Below, piece by piece: positions 22,242-31,971 of a stretch of DNA of 64,000 nt. Position numbers and translations under genes: made by a program. Positions within the stretch are counted from its first letter, which is position 1. The number at the start of each line of letters is the position of its first letter. This DNA comes from Halorhabdus amylolytica (GTDB lineage Archaea > Halobacteriota > Halobacteria > Halobacteriales > Haloarculaceae): NCBI RefSeq assembly GCF_004944975.1, contig NZ_SPQG01000007.1, positions 43,310-107,309 on the forward strand. The letters are read 5' to 3'. The notes under the pieces are model-generated. The model had not been told where the DNA came from and ran no database searches. It worked only from the letters and a program-made list of their open reading frames with translations.

Positions 22242-23540
22242 TCAGGGAGGGTCGTCGTCGAGATCCTCAAAGGGGGACCGTGCGGCTTCGGGTTCGGCTC
22301 CCGGCAAACTGATGATGTTCTCGCGGCCGACCCGCAGCTTCGTGATCTCGCCCTCTTCTTCCATCTCGGAGAGCAGCATGCTCACCTTCGACTTCGACCA
22401 CTCCGTGGCGTCGACGATCTCGGTCTGTTTCATCCGGCCGCCATTGTCTTCGAGCAACTGCCTGACGCGGTCCTCGTCGTCGAGCAGTGCCGTCTCCGCC
22501 CCGCTGCTCGTATCCGTCGCGGCCGTCCCGGCAGGATCGTCGCCTGAATCGTCGTCAGTCGCGATCGTCTCGTCCTCGGCCGGTTCGAGATACCCGTTTA
22601 CCCACGCCGCAACGACGACTCCGAGCGCGACCAGCGCCAGTGCGGCGATTGTCACCAACATCCCGATTCCCGTCGAGGCGTCTCCAGCGGCTGTCGTCGT
22701 CCGGTCCGTCTCGGACCCGTCGGTCGATCCCTCGCCGGCGTTCGTCGTGTCCTCGGAAAGCGTCGTTCCGGCCCCGTCGGTCGCCTCCGTTCGGACCGCC
22801 GAGGCGGGCTGGAACGTCACTGTGGGTCGCCGATCGGCGAACGACTGTTCGCCAGTCCAGGCGACCCACTCGCTTTCGGGAAGCGTCGGCCCGGAGGTGT
22901 TCGTCGGCTGCGGGTCAACCGTCTCGAAGGCGAGGCCCGGACCGGTGACGAACCGCAGGCGCTGATCCGATCGGATGTAGATACCGCCCTCGAAGACGTC
23001 GCTGATGAGCACACCGCCATCCTCGCGTTGCTGCCCGAAGTTCGTCCACGTGAAAGACATTTCGACGATGCCACGATTACCGAACGGTGTGACCCGCGCG
23101 CCCCGGTCGAAGGCCGTCGCGTTCATCGGTCGGCCGGTGACGTTACTCCCGGCGGCCGTCAGCGCTTGGGCCTGCTTGACGAACTGTCGATAGAGCTCCG
23201 TTTCGTTCGTCCGGAAATCGGCCGCGAAGCCTTCGAAGTTCGCCTCCTCGGTCTCGTTTTCGAGCAATCGGGTGTACTGGAACGTCCACCTGGCTGACCC
23301 GTTCTCGAAGACGTGGATGCTGAACAGCGTCCGGTCGAAGTCCCCCGTCGTCTGCTGGAGCAACGCCGGCTGGCTGTCCGCCGGCTGTGGCCGATCCTCG
23401 AGGCGGTCCGTCTCGTCAGCGCTCGGCAGCGTCACGGGGTCGACTGTCGCCCCGTTACTCCCGCCTGCGATCGCGATCGGAACCACGATGAGCCCGACAA
23501 TGACCATCAGGAGACCAACCACAGCTACCCGTCTGGACAT
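22242..23540 (-). CDS. Membrane-tethered winged-helix regulator with extracytoplasmic domain
   Basis: A 432-residue protein with an N-terminal hydrophobic helix (residues 5-28), an extracytoplasmic domain of about 240 residues (LFSIHVFENGSARWTF; FEGGIYIRSDQRLRFVTG), a Ser/Thr/Gly-rich linker, a second membrane helix (about 294-318, MLVTIAALALVALGVVVAAW) and a cytoplasmic winged helix: RVRQLLEDNGGRMKQTEIV then TEWSKSKVSMLLSEMEEEG. The arrangement would let an outside signal act directly on DNA. Related haloarchaeal proteins carry DUF7345/DUF7343-type domains. The regulated genes are unknown. Confidence 0.78.
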   Translation of the reverse strand: MSRRVAVVGLLMVIVGLIVVPIAIAGGSNGATVDPVTLPSADETDRLEDRPQPADSQPALLQQTTGDFDRTLFSIHVFENGSARWTFQYTRLLENETEEANFEGFAADFRTNETELYRQFVKQAQALTAAGSNVTGRPMNATAFDRGARVTPFGNRGIVEMSFTWTNFGQQREDGGVLISDVFEGGIYIRSDQRLRFVTGPGLAFETVDPQPTNTSGPTLPESEWVAWTGEQSFADRRPTVTFQPASAVRTEATDGAGTTLSEDTTNAGEGSTDGSETDRTTTAAGDASTGIGMLVTIAALALVALGVVVAAWVNGYLEPAEDETIATDDDSGDDPAGTAATDTSSGAETALLDDEDRVRQLLEDNGGRMKQTEIVDATEWSKSKVSMLLSEMEEEGEITKLRVGRENIISLPGAEPEAARSPFEDLDDDPP

Positions 23541-23665
23541 CTACCTGAGATACATCCCACGCCAACATAAAAGGACTGTGACTGGCCTCAGACGGTCCAT
23601 CCGGCGATCACCGTCGAGTTGTCGTGGGGTGTTCGGATCGTCTGCCCTTCTTGGGGGAAGGGATG

Positions 23666-26600
23666 TCAATCGGCCAGTTCCTTGGCGAGTACCTCGATGG
23701 GGTGTGGCGGGTCGTCGCTCGCCGTCTCGCCCTCGCCGATCTGGTGGCGACAGGAGGCTCCCGGAGCGATCACGCGTTCGCCGTGGCTGTCCTCGATCTG
23801 ATCGAAGAGGATCCCGGCGACGGCCTGGCTGAGCGAGTAGTGTTCGGCTTCGTAGCCGAACGACCCCGCCATGCCACAACAACCGCTGTCGAGGTGATCG
23901 ACGTCGAAGCCGACTGCCGAGAGTACCGAGGAGGTGTGATGATCCTTCTTGACGGCCTTCTGCTGGCAGTGGCCGTGATACGTCAACGGCTCGCTTCCGG
24001 CCTCGACCGCGAGCTCGTCGACCAGCCCTTCGGTTTCGAGGTATTCGAAGACACCGTAGCTGTTCTCGGCGACGGCCTCGACGTCCTCGCCCGCGAGTAG
24101 ATCCAGGTAGTCCAGCTGGAACATCACGGCGACGGAAGGCTCGACGCTCACGACATCCCAGCCGTCGGCCACGCGTGGCGCGAGGACATCGACGTTCTCG
24201 CGGGCGTGATCTTTCGCTTTGTCGAGAAAGCCCTTCGAGTGGGCTGCCCGACCGCTGTCGGTCACGTCGACGGGCACCTCGACGTGCACGCCGGCCGCCT
24301 CCAACGCTTCGACGGCGGCCTTGCCGGCCTGGGGTCGGTTGTAGTTCGAGAACGAATCCGGGAACAGCAAGACCTTCCGGTCGGCCGCCGACTCCGGGAC
24401 CTGTGGGCCGCGATCGGCGAACCAGTCGACGAACGTCTCCCGGTAGAAGGTCGGCAGGCCCCGTTCGCGGGCGATCCCGAGTACCTTCTCCTGGACGATC
24501 CCGGTCCCGGGCAGTCGCTGGGCCCAGTTCGAGACGGGGGCGAGTGCACTTCCGAGCGGGAACAGTCGATCGACGTTCGCGAAGAGTTTGTCCCGGAGAC
24601 TCGAGCCGTGTTCCTGGTGGTGCTGGTGGACGACTTCGGCCTTGAGCTTCGCCATGTCCACCTCGCTGGGACAGTCCTTCGCACAGCCCTTACAGCCGAT
24701 ACAGAGGTCAAGCACCTCGGTGACGAACTCCTCGTCGGTGACGTCGTCGGGCAGGTCGCCGCTCATGGCCTGCCGGAGCATGTTCGCCCGGCCACGCGTG
24801 GAGGTGATCTCTTCCTCGCTGGCACGGAAGGTCGGGCACATCACGCCGCCGGTGGTGTCCTGGGGGCCACGACAGCCGCCACAGCCGTGACAGAGTTCGA
24901 CCATGCCCTGCATGCCGTTGTCGTTGTCCCAGTTGAGGGTCGGCTCGAACCCAAGATCGAGGTCGTACTCCGGGCTAAATCGGAGGTTCTCGGTCATGTC
25001 GTGGTCACCACAGACATTGCCCGGGTTGAGCAACCAGTCGGGGTCGAAGGCCGTCTTCAGGTCCTCGAAAGTCTCCCAGAGATCGTCACCGTATAGCTTG
25101 CGGTTGAACTGCGAGCGGGCGCGGCCGTCGCCGTGCTCGCCCGAGACGCTGCCGCCGTACTCGACGACGAGGTCGGTCGCACCCTCGGCGATGGCCTCGA
25201 ACTGCTCCATCCCCTCGGTCGTCTTCGTGTTGACTAAGGGTCGGATGTGCAGACAGCCCGGTCCGGCGTGAGCGTAGAACGCCGCGAACGTGCCCACGTC
25301 ATCCAGCAGATCCTGGAAGTCCGCGACGTACTCGGGGAGGTTCTCCGGCGGGACGGCAGTATCCTCGATGAAGCTGATGTGTTTCTCGTCGGTCGTCCGG
25401 CCCAGTAGGATCGGGTTCCCGCTCTTGCGGAGCTTCCAGAAACGCTTGCGTTCGTCGTCGTCGTGAGCCTCGCGTGCGTGGAAGGCATAATGGGACTCGT
25501 CGGTGATATCGCTCGCGCCGTCGCTGGGCTCGAGTTCGCTGTCGCCGTCGGGTACTCGATCGGCGATCAGGTCGGCGACCTTCTGACGACCTTTCTCGTC
25601 GCTGTCGGCGTAGAACTCCACCAGCAACATCGCGCCGGTCCCCTCCGGCACGATCTCCTCGACTAGTGGCCCGAACTCCTCGGTCTTGCCCGCCAGCTCC
25701 AGTAGAACGTCGTCGAGGACTTCCAGTGCCGAGGGATCGTGTTCGAGGATGATCGAGACATCCTCCATCGCGTCGATGAGATCCTCGTAGGCCAGCAGCG
25801 CGATGGACTTGGTTTCGGGAACCGGCTCTAAGGAGACTTCGGCCTCCGTGATCACGGCGAGGGTCCCCTCGCTGCCGGCCAGCAGGCGTGCGAGGTTGAC
25901 TGATCCGTCCTCGGCCTCCTCGATCAGGCGATCCAGGTTGTACCCCGAGACGTTCCGTTTCAGGTCCGGGAACCGCTCGTCGATGGTGTCGGCCTCCTCT
26001 TCGACGATCCGCTCGACCTCGGCGTAGATCCGCGCCTCGAGGTCGCCGTCCGGGTCAGCACGTGCCTCGAGTTTGGCGAGCGTGACTTCGCCGAACTCGG
26101 TGACGGTCCCGTCGGCGAGGACGACCTCACATGATTCGACGTAGGCGTCGGTCTTCCCGTACTTCAGGGAGTGTGAGCCGGTGGAGTTGTTGCCGATCGC
26201 GCCGGCGACGGCGCTCTTGTCGCCGTAGGCGGGGTCGGGCGCGAACTTGAGATCGTGCTCGGCGAACGCCGCGTTCATGTCGCCGATGTACGTCCCGGCC
26301 TGAACCCGGGCCCGAGCGTTCTCGGGATCCGTCTCCAGCACGCTGTCCATGTGGCGGGTAAAGTCTAGGACGACCGCCTCGTTGACGGTCTGGCCGGCGA
26401 GACTGGTTCCCCCTCCCCGGGGCAGGACCGGAATCTCCCGCTCGGCGCAGTACTCGACGACGCTCGCGACGTCGGCGGTCGATCGGGGGAAGACGACGCC
26501 GATCGGCAGGACCTCGTAGGCGCTGGCGTCCGTCGCGTACAGTTCCCGGGAGTACTCGTCGAAGCGCACGTCTCCGTCGATCAGCTCCCGGAGGTCGGCG

Positions 26601-26713
26601 ACCAGTCCCGGTCGCTTTACGTTCTCACTGGCGTAATCGTAGTCCGCGCGGGCGTCGCTCGCCGGATCCGGAACGCTCGGCTCGGCGAGACCGACATTGT
26701 CGCTGGTTCCCAT
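23666..26713 (-). CDS. FAD-binding and 4Fe-4S fused 2-hydroxyacid dehydrogenase (D-lactate/glycolate type)
   Basis: A 1015-residue fusion. The N-terminal half is a PCMH-type FAD domain (PRGGGTSLAGQTVN; GAIGNNSTGSHSLKYG) plus FAD-oxidase C domain. Next are two 4Fe-4S motifs, CHGCGGCRGPQ and CIGCKGCAKDCPSEVDM, then CCG-type cysteine-rich repeats ending CCGMAGSFGYE. Electrons from a 2-hydroxyacid would pass through FAD and Fe-S clusters to the respiratory chain at the membrane face. In bacteria the same parts are split between GlcD/Dld and GlcF/LutA proteins. The substrate (D-lactate, glycolate or D-2-hydroxyglutarate) cannot be fixed from sequence. ATG at 26713 is well placed. Confidence 0.88.
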   Translation of the reverse strand: MGTSDNVGLAEPSVPDPASDARADYDYASENVKRPGLVADLRELIDGDVRFDEYSRELYATDASAYEVLPIGVVFPRSTADVASVVEYCAEREIPVLPRGGGTSLAGQTVNEAVVLDFTRHMDSVLETDPENARARVQAGTYIGDMNAAFAEHDLKFAPDPAYGDKSAVAGAIGNNSTGSHSLKYGKTDAYVESCEVVLADGTVTEFGEVTLAKLEARADPDGDLEARIYAEVERIVEEEADTIDERFPDLKRNVSGYNLDRLIEEAEDGSVNLARLLAGSEGTLAVITEAEVSLEPVPETKSIALLAYEDLIDAMEDVSIILEHDPSALEVLDDVLLELAGKTEEFGPLVEEIVPEGTGAMLLVEFYADSDEKGRQKVADLIADRVPDGDSELEPSDGASDITDESHYAFHAREAHDDDERKRFWKLRKSGNPILLGRTTDEKHISFIEDTAVPPENLPEYVADFQDLLDDVGTFAAFYAHAGPGCLHIRPLVNTKTTEGMEQFEAIAEGATDLVVEYGGSVSGEHGDGRARSQFNRKLYGDDLWETFEDLKTAFDPDWLLNPGNVCGDHDMTENLRFSPEYDLDLGFEPTLNWDNDNGMQGMVELCHGCGGCRGPQDTTGGVMCPTFRASEEEITSTRGRANMLRQAMSGDLPDDVTDEEFVTEVLDLCIGCKGCAKDCPSEVDMAKLKAEVVHQHHQEHGSSLRDKLFANVDRLFPLGSALAPVSNWAQRLPGTGIVQEKVLGIARERGLPTFYRETFVDWFADRGPQVPESAADRKVLLFPDSFSNYNRPQAGKAAVEALEAAGVHVEVPVDVTDSGRAAHSKGFLDKAKDHARENVDVLAPRVADGWDVVSVEPSVAVMFQLDYLDLLAGEDVEAVAENSYGVFEYLETEGLVDELAVEAGSEPLTYHGHCQQKAVKKDHHTSSVLSAVGFDVDHLDSGCCGMAGSFGYEAEHYSLSQAVAGILFDQIEDSHGERVIAPGASCRHQIGEGETASDDPPHPIEVLAKELAD

Positions 26714-26774
26714 GGGCGTACCCTACGACGCTACCGAGATTAATGTCACGCTCCATAGCCGACGCGCGAACGGG

Positions 26775-28274
26775 TCATTCGGGAGTCGGTGTGGTACCTT
26801 CCTCGCCGGCTCCGCTCGTCTCGTCGATGACGGCCTCCTTCCAGGTACCCCGGGTGAACCACAGCGCCGCGACGATACCGCCGATGATATCTCCGGCAGC
26901 GAACCCGATCCAGATGCCGAACTCGCCGAGTATCCCGGGGTTGACGGCGAGTAAGTACACCAGCGGGACCCGACCCAGCCACAGCGCGACGATCGCGAGG
27001 ACCATCGCGATCCGGGTGTTGCCTGCCCCGCGGAACGCCCCGAGGATGACCTGGAACAGGCCCATGAAGCCAAACTCGACGGCCCGAACCTGGAGGTACG
27101 TCGCGGCGAACGCGAGCGTGATCGCTGCCTCCTCGGTGCCCGTCCCGAGGAACACGCCCACGATGGGTTCGGGGAAGACGAAGGCGACGACGGCCGCGAC
27201 CAGCAGGACGCCGACGGCGACCTTCGAGGCGAGCCAGGTCGCCCGCTCGGCGCGATCGGGTTTGCCGGCCCCGAGGTTCTGGCCGACCATCGTGTTGGTC
27301 GCCCGGCCGAGCCCCATCGACGGCAGGAACACGATCGTCCCGATGCGGTTAGTCAGGCCGTAGGCCGCGACGACTGCCGGCGAGAACATCGACACCATCG
27401 CGGTCATCGTGATCATACCCAGGGCCGCGGCGGACTGTTCGGCCGTCGTCGGCAGTCCCAGGTCCACGAGTTTGCGGATGACGTCTATGTCCGGCCACAG
27501 GTGCGTCGGTCGCACGTCCGGGCCGTAGCCGCCGAAGAACAGGAGGGCAATCCCGACGACGGCACCCAGTCCCCGCGTCGAGACTGTCGCGATAGCGGCC
27601 CCCTCGATGCCGAGGCCGGAGAAGGTCGTCAGCCCGGCGAGCGTCGCGCCGATCGCATCCAGTCCCGGCGGGGCGAACAGGGGGTTGTCAGCGAACCCGA
27701 AGATGAGGATCGGGTCGATGATCACGTTCAGGCCCACGCTGCCGGCCATGACGTACATCGGCGTTTTGGTGTCGCCGTAGCCGCGCATGACCGTCGAGAA
27801 GACGAAGAACGTGAACAGGAACGGGAGCCCGAGGTAGAACACCTCCATGTAGTCGTTGGCCATCGGAATGATCCGCTCGGTCGTCGCCGCACCCGAGGGC
27901 AACAGCGCGAGCAACTGATCGGAGAGGAAAAAGCCCGCGACACCCAGAATGGCGGCCATCCCGACGACGAACGTGAGCTGGTTGCCGGTCACTTTCCCGG
28001 CGGACCCCTCGCTGTCGGCCCCGGTATACTGGGCGACCAGGATCGCCCCCGCGGAGTTGAACCCGCCGGCGATCGAGATGAACAGGAAGATCAGCGGCCA
28101 GGCGATGCTCAGCGCACCGACTGCGTCGGCGGAATAATGGCCGAGCCAGATGGTGTCTGTCACGTTGTACGCGACGTTCAGCAGTTGAAAGACCACCAGC
28201 GGCCACGCAATGGCCAGCATCGGGCGAACGAGCGCCCCCTCCGTGATATCTTCCTGGGGCTTGGACTCCTCCAC
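26775..28274 (-). CDS. MATE family multidrug/cation exporter
   Basis: A 499-residue membrane protein with twelve predicted helices in two homologous halves; the halves begin PMLAIAWPLVVFQLLNVAYN and DLGLPTTAEQSAAALG. Conserved MATE features include DTIWLGHY early in the first half and SMGLGRATNTMVGQNLGAG in the second. Exchanges organic cations for Na+ or H+. It follows the dehydrogenase on the same strand by 61 bp, but nothing indicates a shared function. A charged C-terminal tail ends it. Confidence 0.9.
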   Translation of the reverse strand: MEESKPQEDITEGALVRPMLAIAWPLVVFQLLNVAYNVTDTIWLGHYSADAVGALSIAWPLIFLFISIAGGFNSAGAILVAQYTGADSEGSAGKVTGNQLTFVVGMAAILGVAGFFLSDQLLALLPSGAATTERIIPMANDYMEVFYLGLPFLFTFFVFSTVMRGYGDTKTPMYVMAGSVGLNVIIDPILIFGFADNPLFAPPGLDAIGATLAGLTTFSGLGIEGAAIATVSTRGLGAVVGIALLFFGGYGPDVRPTHLWPDIDVIRKLVDLGLPTTAEQSAAALGMITMTAMVSMFSPAVVAAYGLTNRIGTIVFLPSMGLGRATNTMVGQNLGAGKPDRAERATWLASKVAVGVLLVAAVVAFVFPEPIVGVFLGTGTEEAAITLAFAATYLQVRAVEFGFMGLFQVILGAFRGAGNTRIAMVLAIVALWLGRVPLVYLLAVNPGILGEFGIWIGFAAGDIIGGIVAALWFTRGTWKEAVIDETSGAGEEGTTPTPE

Positions 28275-28373
28275 GAAGAAAAAGTTCAGCCGCTGTGGTT
28301 TAATAGTCTTCTGATCGTTCCCTCACCGGCGGTCGCCCGTCGCCGGGACGGGACTGTTCGATCGCGATCCGCT

Positions 28374-29726
28374 TCAGATGTCCTCCTCGAAGCGGTTACG
28401 ATCGGGCCAGGAATCGACGTTGCTCATGGCCCGGATGAGCGTTCGCTGGGCGGCGACGTTGAACTGTCCGAACAGCGGGTCCGGTGCTCGGCCGTTGAAC
28501 AGGGCGACGAGGGTCCGGGACTCGTTTCGATCGTGGAACAGGAAGGCGTAACTGCCCGGCAGAGACCCGTTGTGCCAGAGTACCACTCCGTCTTCGGGGC
28601 GTTCGACGTACCAACCCAGTCCGTAGTACTGGTCGGCCCCTTCCCAGCGGCTCACGTCGGGACGGGCGAGCATCGTCTCCGTGGTCTCGGTCTCGAGGAT
28701 GTCCGGCACCCCATCGATCCCGTCGACGCCGCGCACGAACCGTAACAGGTCGGGTGCCGACCCGACCCAGCCGCCGTCGGCGTCCAGGGCTTCGCTCAGC
28801 ACGCCGGTGCCGTACGGACGCGGGACTGTCCCCTCGCCGGGAAACGGGGATTCGACCGTGGTGTGACTCAGATAGCGGACCTCGTCCTCGCGGAGGTTCT
28901 CCCTTCGAGTTGCACCGATCGCCATTCCGTCCGCGTTGAGGGGCGCAAGGATGGCCTCCCGGACGTGTGTCTCGTAGTCTTCGCCGGTGACACCCTCGAT
29001 GATCCGCCCCAGGACGCAGTAACCGAAGTTGGAGTACTGGAAGTCCGTCCCGGGATCGTATCCCAGTTCCCGGGTCAACATGAACTCGACCGTGGTTTCG
29101 GCACTGGCCGGCGGCTCGGTCTCTTCTGCCTGGGCCACCTGATTCGGCGCGAAGACCGGATCGAACCCCACGGTCGTGGTACTCCACCCGGCCGTATGTG
29201 CCAGCAACTGTCGGACCGTGATTTCCTCGATGCGGGGGTCGGCCGGACCTCCCTCGGAGAGCAGATCGGATCTGATTTCGAAGGCACGATCGTCGAGAGA
29301 CAGGTCTCCCTTCTCGACGAGGTCGAGGGTCGCGACGGCGGTGATCGGTTTCGAGAGACTGCCGATACGGAACGGCGCCGTCGGTTGAACCGGCTCGTCG
29401 CTGTCCGGACCGACGGTCCCGTACCCGCGCGTGAACACCAGCCGTTCGTCAGCCATCACGGCCACCGTCGCTCCCGGGAGTTCCCACTGTGTCAGGAACG
29501 CCGGAATCGCCTCGTCGAAGGCCTCGATGTCACCCGGGTGCCCGGTCCGCGCAACCTCCGCGGCCGCTTCCGTGGTGTCCACTGGGGTCTTCCCCTCGCT
29601 CGGGGTCGTCGGCTCCGTGGTCGTCTCGCTGGTTGTGGTCGATGTGTCGGTGTTCGAACACCCGGCGAGCCCGGTGAGTGCCGAGCCGAGCCCAGCGAGT
29701 ACTGACCGTCTGGAGGGCCTGTCCAT
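28374..29726 (-). CDS. Beta-lactamase-fold serine hydrolase, Tat lipoprotein
   Basis: A 450-residue protein with a twin-arginine motif (PSRRSVLAG) and lipobox GLAGC, followed by a Thr-rich linker, so it is exported and lipid-anchored. The penicillin-binding-protein/class C beta-lactamase fold is indicated by the active-site set: Ser-Leu-Ser-Lys in RIGSLSKPITAV, Tyr-Ser-Asn in FQYSNFGYCVLG, and His-Asn-Gly in LWHNGSLPG in place of the Lys-Thr-Gly triad. Archaea lack murein, so the substrate is probably an ester or peptide other than peptidoglycan. Confidence 0.87.
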   Translation of the reverse strand: MDRPSRRSVLAGLGSALTGLAGCSNTDTSTTTSETTTEPTTPSEGKTPVDTTEAAAEVARTGHPGDIEAFDEAIPAFLTQWELPGATVAVMADERLVFTRGYGTVGPDSDEPVQPTAPFRIGSLSKPITAVATLDLVEKGDLSLDDRAFEIRSDLLSEGGPADPRIEEITVRQLLAHTAGWSTTTVGFDPVFAPNQVAQAEETEPPASAETTVEFMLTRELGYDPGTDFQYSNFGYCVLGRIIEGVTGEDYETHVREAILAPLNADGMAIGATRRENLREDEVRYLSHTTVESPFPGEGTVPRPYGTGVLSEALDADGGWVGSAPDLLRFVRGVDGIDGVPDILETETTETMLARPDVSRWEGADQYYGLGWYVERPEDGVVLWHNGSLPGSYAFLFHDRNESRTLVALFNGRAPDPLFGQFNVAAQRTLIRAMSNVDSWPDRNRFEEDI

Positions 29727-30120
29727 GCACTTCGTGCCCTTGACACCTCAATCAAGGTTTGGGAGTCGGCAGGTGATTGGGAGATCGGGACTGCCCGTCA
29801 GTCGACCTCCCGGACACCTGACCGGGAGATCCTCGCACGGATACGCTTCGATCAGATCTGTCTCGACCTCGCCAGAGGACTGGTGGTCCGGTATGATCCG
29901 GACGGTCGTTCGAGCCGTTCGAGTCGGACGTGTGTTGGACGTCACTCGTCCTCTCGGACTGCGATCGGACCGGAGGTCGACTGGTCGAGGCGCTCACGAG
30001 GATCCGGTACCCGATTGCTGATCGACCCGATCCGGTCCCGACGCTGATTGATTCGACGGTCTCGAGGGAGTGCCAGCGAGTGTACCGATCGCTACTTTGA
30101 TTAGTTCCGACTCGGATCGA
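29727..30120. other. 394-bp intergenic region without a gene
   Basis: Separates divergent genes at 29726 and 30121. The open frames here have biased, basic translations and no family features. A TTTGATTAG element at about 30096, 25 nt before the ATG, may be the promoter of the right-hand gene. Confidence 0.4.
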
Positions 30121-30588
30121 ATGAACATGGCATTGTCATTGGCCGTCGTCATGACCGGCAGCGACAAGGAGATCGATCTGCTCGAGACAGCAACGGCGTT
30201 CAGCGAGTGTCGAGACTCGGGGCTGGTCGTCTTGCGACTCGCATCGCCCGACGAGTTCGAGGAAGTCGCTGACACGATGGAGACTATCGGCGACGTCGAA
30301 CAGACGAGCTACGGGGACGACGACATCCGGGAGGGACTCAAAAACGACGCTCAGAAGGCCGCCGCCGAGGCGACTGCTGACACCGATATCTCTACAGACG
30401 TTTTCCTGCGTGTCGTCGAGGACGACGAGCGGGCCGACGCGATCCTGGAGGTCGCCCGCGAGAACGACTGCGATCACGTCTTCCTCGTCGGCCAGCGCCG
30501 CTCGCCGACGGGCAAGGCGCTGTTCGGGGACGTAACCCAGAAAGTCATCCTGAACTTCGACGGCGAGATCACCCTCTCGATGGAGTGA
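30121..30588 (+). CDS. UspA-like protein lacking the usual N-terminal motif
   Basis: A 155-residue protein (ATG at 30121; ATG at 30127 gives MALSLAVVMTG and is equally likely). The start differs from UspA's DGS motif, but the second half shows the Usp fold end: AILEVARENDCDHVFLVGQRRSPTGKALFGDVTQKVIL, where GQRRSPTGKALFG matches the nucleotide-binding loop. Haloarchaea carry many such divergent copies. Likely a stress-related nucleotide-binding dimer. It is unlinked to the UspA gene at 20829 and only distantly similar. Confidence 0.75.
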   Translation: MNMALSLAVVMTGSDKEIDLLETATAFSECRDSGLVVLRLASPDEFEEVADTMETIGDVEQTSYGDDDIREGLKNDAQKAAAEATADTDISTDVFLRVVEDDERADAILEVARENDCDHVFLVGQRRSPTGKALFGDVTQKVILNFDGEITLSME

Positions 30589-30703
30589 TCGGTGTCGCTG
30601 CCGGTCGTGCTCTCCCCGTTCGTTTCGACTGCGAGCGGGAAGAAAACCTCACGGTTTTGCCTCTTCTGTAAGTTCTTTGTGTCAGGTGGTCGGAGAGACC
30701 TCT

Positions 30704-30847
30704 ATGGCAGCGAGCACTTCCCCCCTCATGGCCTGTCCGGAATGTGGAAGCGACCATCGAGAACGCGTCGGGACCGACCAGGTTCCCGGTGGCACCGACT
30801 GGCGGTACTTCGCCTGTGAAGACTGTGGCCACGAGTGGCGGGTCTGA
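30704..30847 (+). CDS. Zinc-ribbon microprotein (39-47 aa)
   Basis: Two in-frame ATGs: 30704 gives 47 residues, 30728 gives 39 starting MACPECGSDHRERVG. Four cysteines form two pairs, CPEC and CEDC, typical of a zinc ribbon; the ribbon starts right after the second ATG, and it ends HEWRV. The second pair is followed by Gly-His-Glu-Trp, as in TFIIS/RPB9-like zinc ribbons. No function can be assigned. It lies between the UspA-like gene and the DUF1405 gene. Confidence 0.7.
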   Translation: MAASTSPLMACPECGSDHRERVGTDQVPGGTDWRYFACEDCGHEWRV

Positions 30848-30919
30848 CAGACGTCGGGACACACCCTTGGATCGACGCGGATCCGCATCGTTTTGGCGCT
30901 GCCGGCCGTCGCCACGCAC

Positions 30920-31699
30920 ATGGCAGGCGATGGCGTCGGTCGACGTCTCGAACGAGTGGTTGCGCGGTATTTCGACGCGGAACTGCCGTCTTCCGGCCAG
31001 CGGCCGCGATACGTCGCGCCCCTGCCTGGCTGGTTCGAGGACCTCGGTCTCCGGCTCGCCTGGCCGATCGCCCTGATCAACCTCCTCGGGACGGCCTTCG
31101 GGTTCTGGTACTACGCAGGACGGCCGCTGGAGGTCGCGCCGCCGCTGATCGAAGGACAACTCGGCGCCGCCCCATTGGCAGCCTGGCCGCTGATCCCTGA
31201 CAGTCCGGTCGCGACGTTGTTGATCGGCCTCTCGTTGCTCGCCTGGCGACTCGACGTGCGGGCGAACTGGCTGGCCGTCCTCGCCTTTTTCGGCTGTATC
31301 AAACTCGGGTTCTGGACGCCGTTCGTTCAGTTGTTCCTCAACGGACCGGGGGGGATCGCCACCTGGTTGTACGTCTTCTTGATCACCAGTCATCTGGCGA
31401 TGGCCCTCGAAGCGTTCTTGATCCATCGTTACGCCACCTTCTCGCTACCGGCGATCGGGCTGGCCGTCGGCTGGTTCGGCCTCAACGATCTCGTCGACTA
31501 CTTCTGGCCGGTGCTTTCGGGGCCACAACACACCTGGCTCCGGGCCGAACCGTACGTGAACGGGGCGATCGATCACAGCGTCCCTGCTCACGATCTGGCC
31601 GCCGCCGCGGCGATCGGCCTCACCATCCTCGCGACGGCACTGGGGCTCCTGACGCGTCGGGTCCAGCTACGGGAGCGAGGATCTCACGACGACGCGTGA
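30920..31699 (+). CDS. DUF1405 integral membrane protein
   Basis: A 259-residue membrane protein with about seven helices. ATG at 30920 (MAGDGVGRRLERVV) is preferred over an upstream in-frame start at 30893. Family-type features include LINLLGTAFGFWYYAG, DSPVATLLIGLSLLAW with a conserved Asp-Ser-Pro, and AIDHSVPAHDL near the end with a conserved His. Function is not established for this family. It converges with the small membrane protein at 31700-31891; the two stops are adjacent. Confidence 0.85.
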   Translation: MAGDGVGRRLERVVARYFDAELPSSGQRPRYVAPLPGWFEDLGLRLAWPIALINLLGTAFGFWYYAGRPLEVAPPLIEGQLGAAPLAAWPLIPDSPVATLLIGLSLLAWRLDVRANWLAVLAFFGCIKLGFWTPFVQLFLNGPGGIATWLYVFLITSHLAMALEAFLIHRYATFSLPAIGLAVGWFGLNDLVDYFWPVLSGPQHTWLRAEPYVNGAIDHSVPAHDLAAAAAIGLTILATALGLLTRRVQLRERGSHDDA

Positions 31700-31891
31700 T
31701 TACTGTCCGGCGCGGTACTCGCCGTGTTTGACGCCCAACAAGAGCGTTACCAGACCGAAGACCGCCAGTCCGCCCGAGACCATCGCGACAGTGCTCGTTT
31801 GCATCGGACTCATGACGGTCCCGCCGATCAGAACGCCGAGCAGGACCAGAAAGGCGATGCCGGTCGTGAGCGCGTCGAATTCGAGTGCCAT
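31700..31891 (-). CDS. Small two-helix membrane protein
   Basis: A 63-residue protein, almost all in two hydrophobic segments (IAFLVLLGVLIGGTVM and VAMVSGGLAVFGLVTLLL), with a short polar tail HGEYRAGQ. Small haloarchaeal membrane proteins of this kind are common (DUF7333-like), without known function. It is 80 bp downstream of valS on the same strand but need not be cotranscribed. Confidence 0.65.
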   Translation of the reverse strand: MALEFDALTTGIAFLVLLGVLIGGTVMSPMQTSTVAMVSGGLAVFGLVTLLLGVKHGEYRAGQ

Positions 31892-31971
31892 CGCACGGAC
31901 GTAGTATCTCGACGGATAACCCCCGTCGGGAAGCGGCGAAGGCTGTCGGGATTCGACGATCCCGAACGCTC

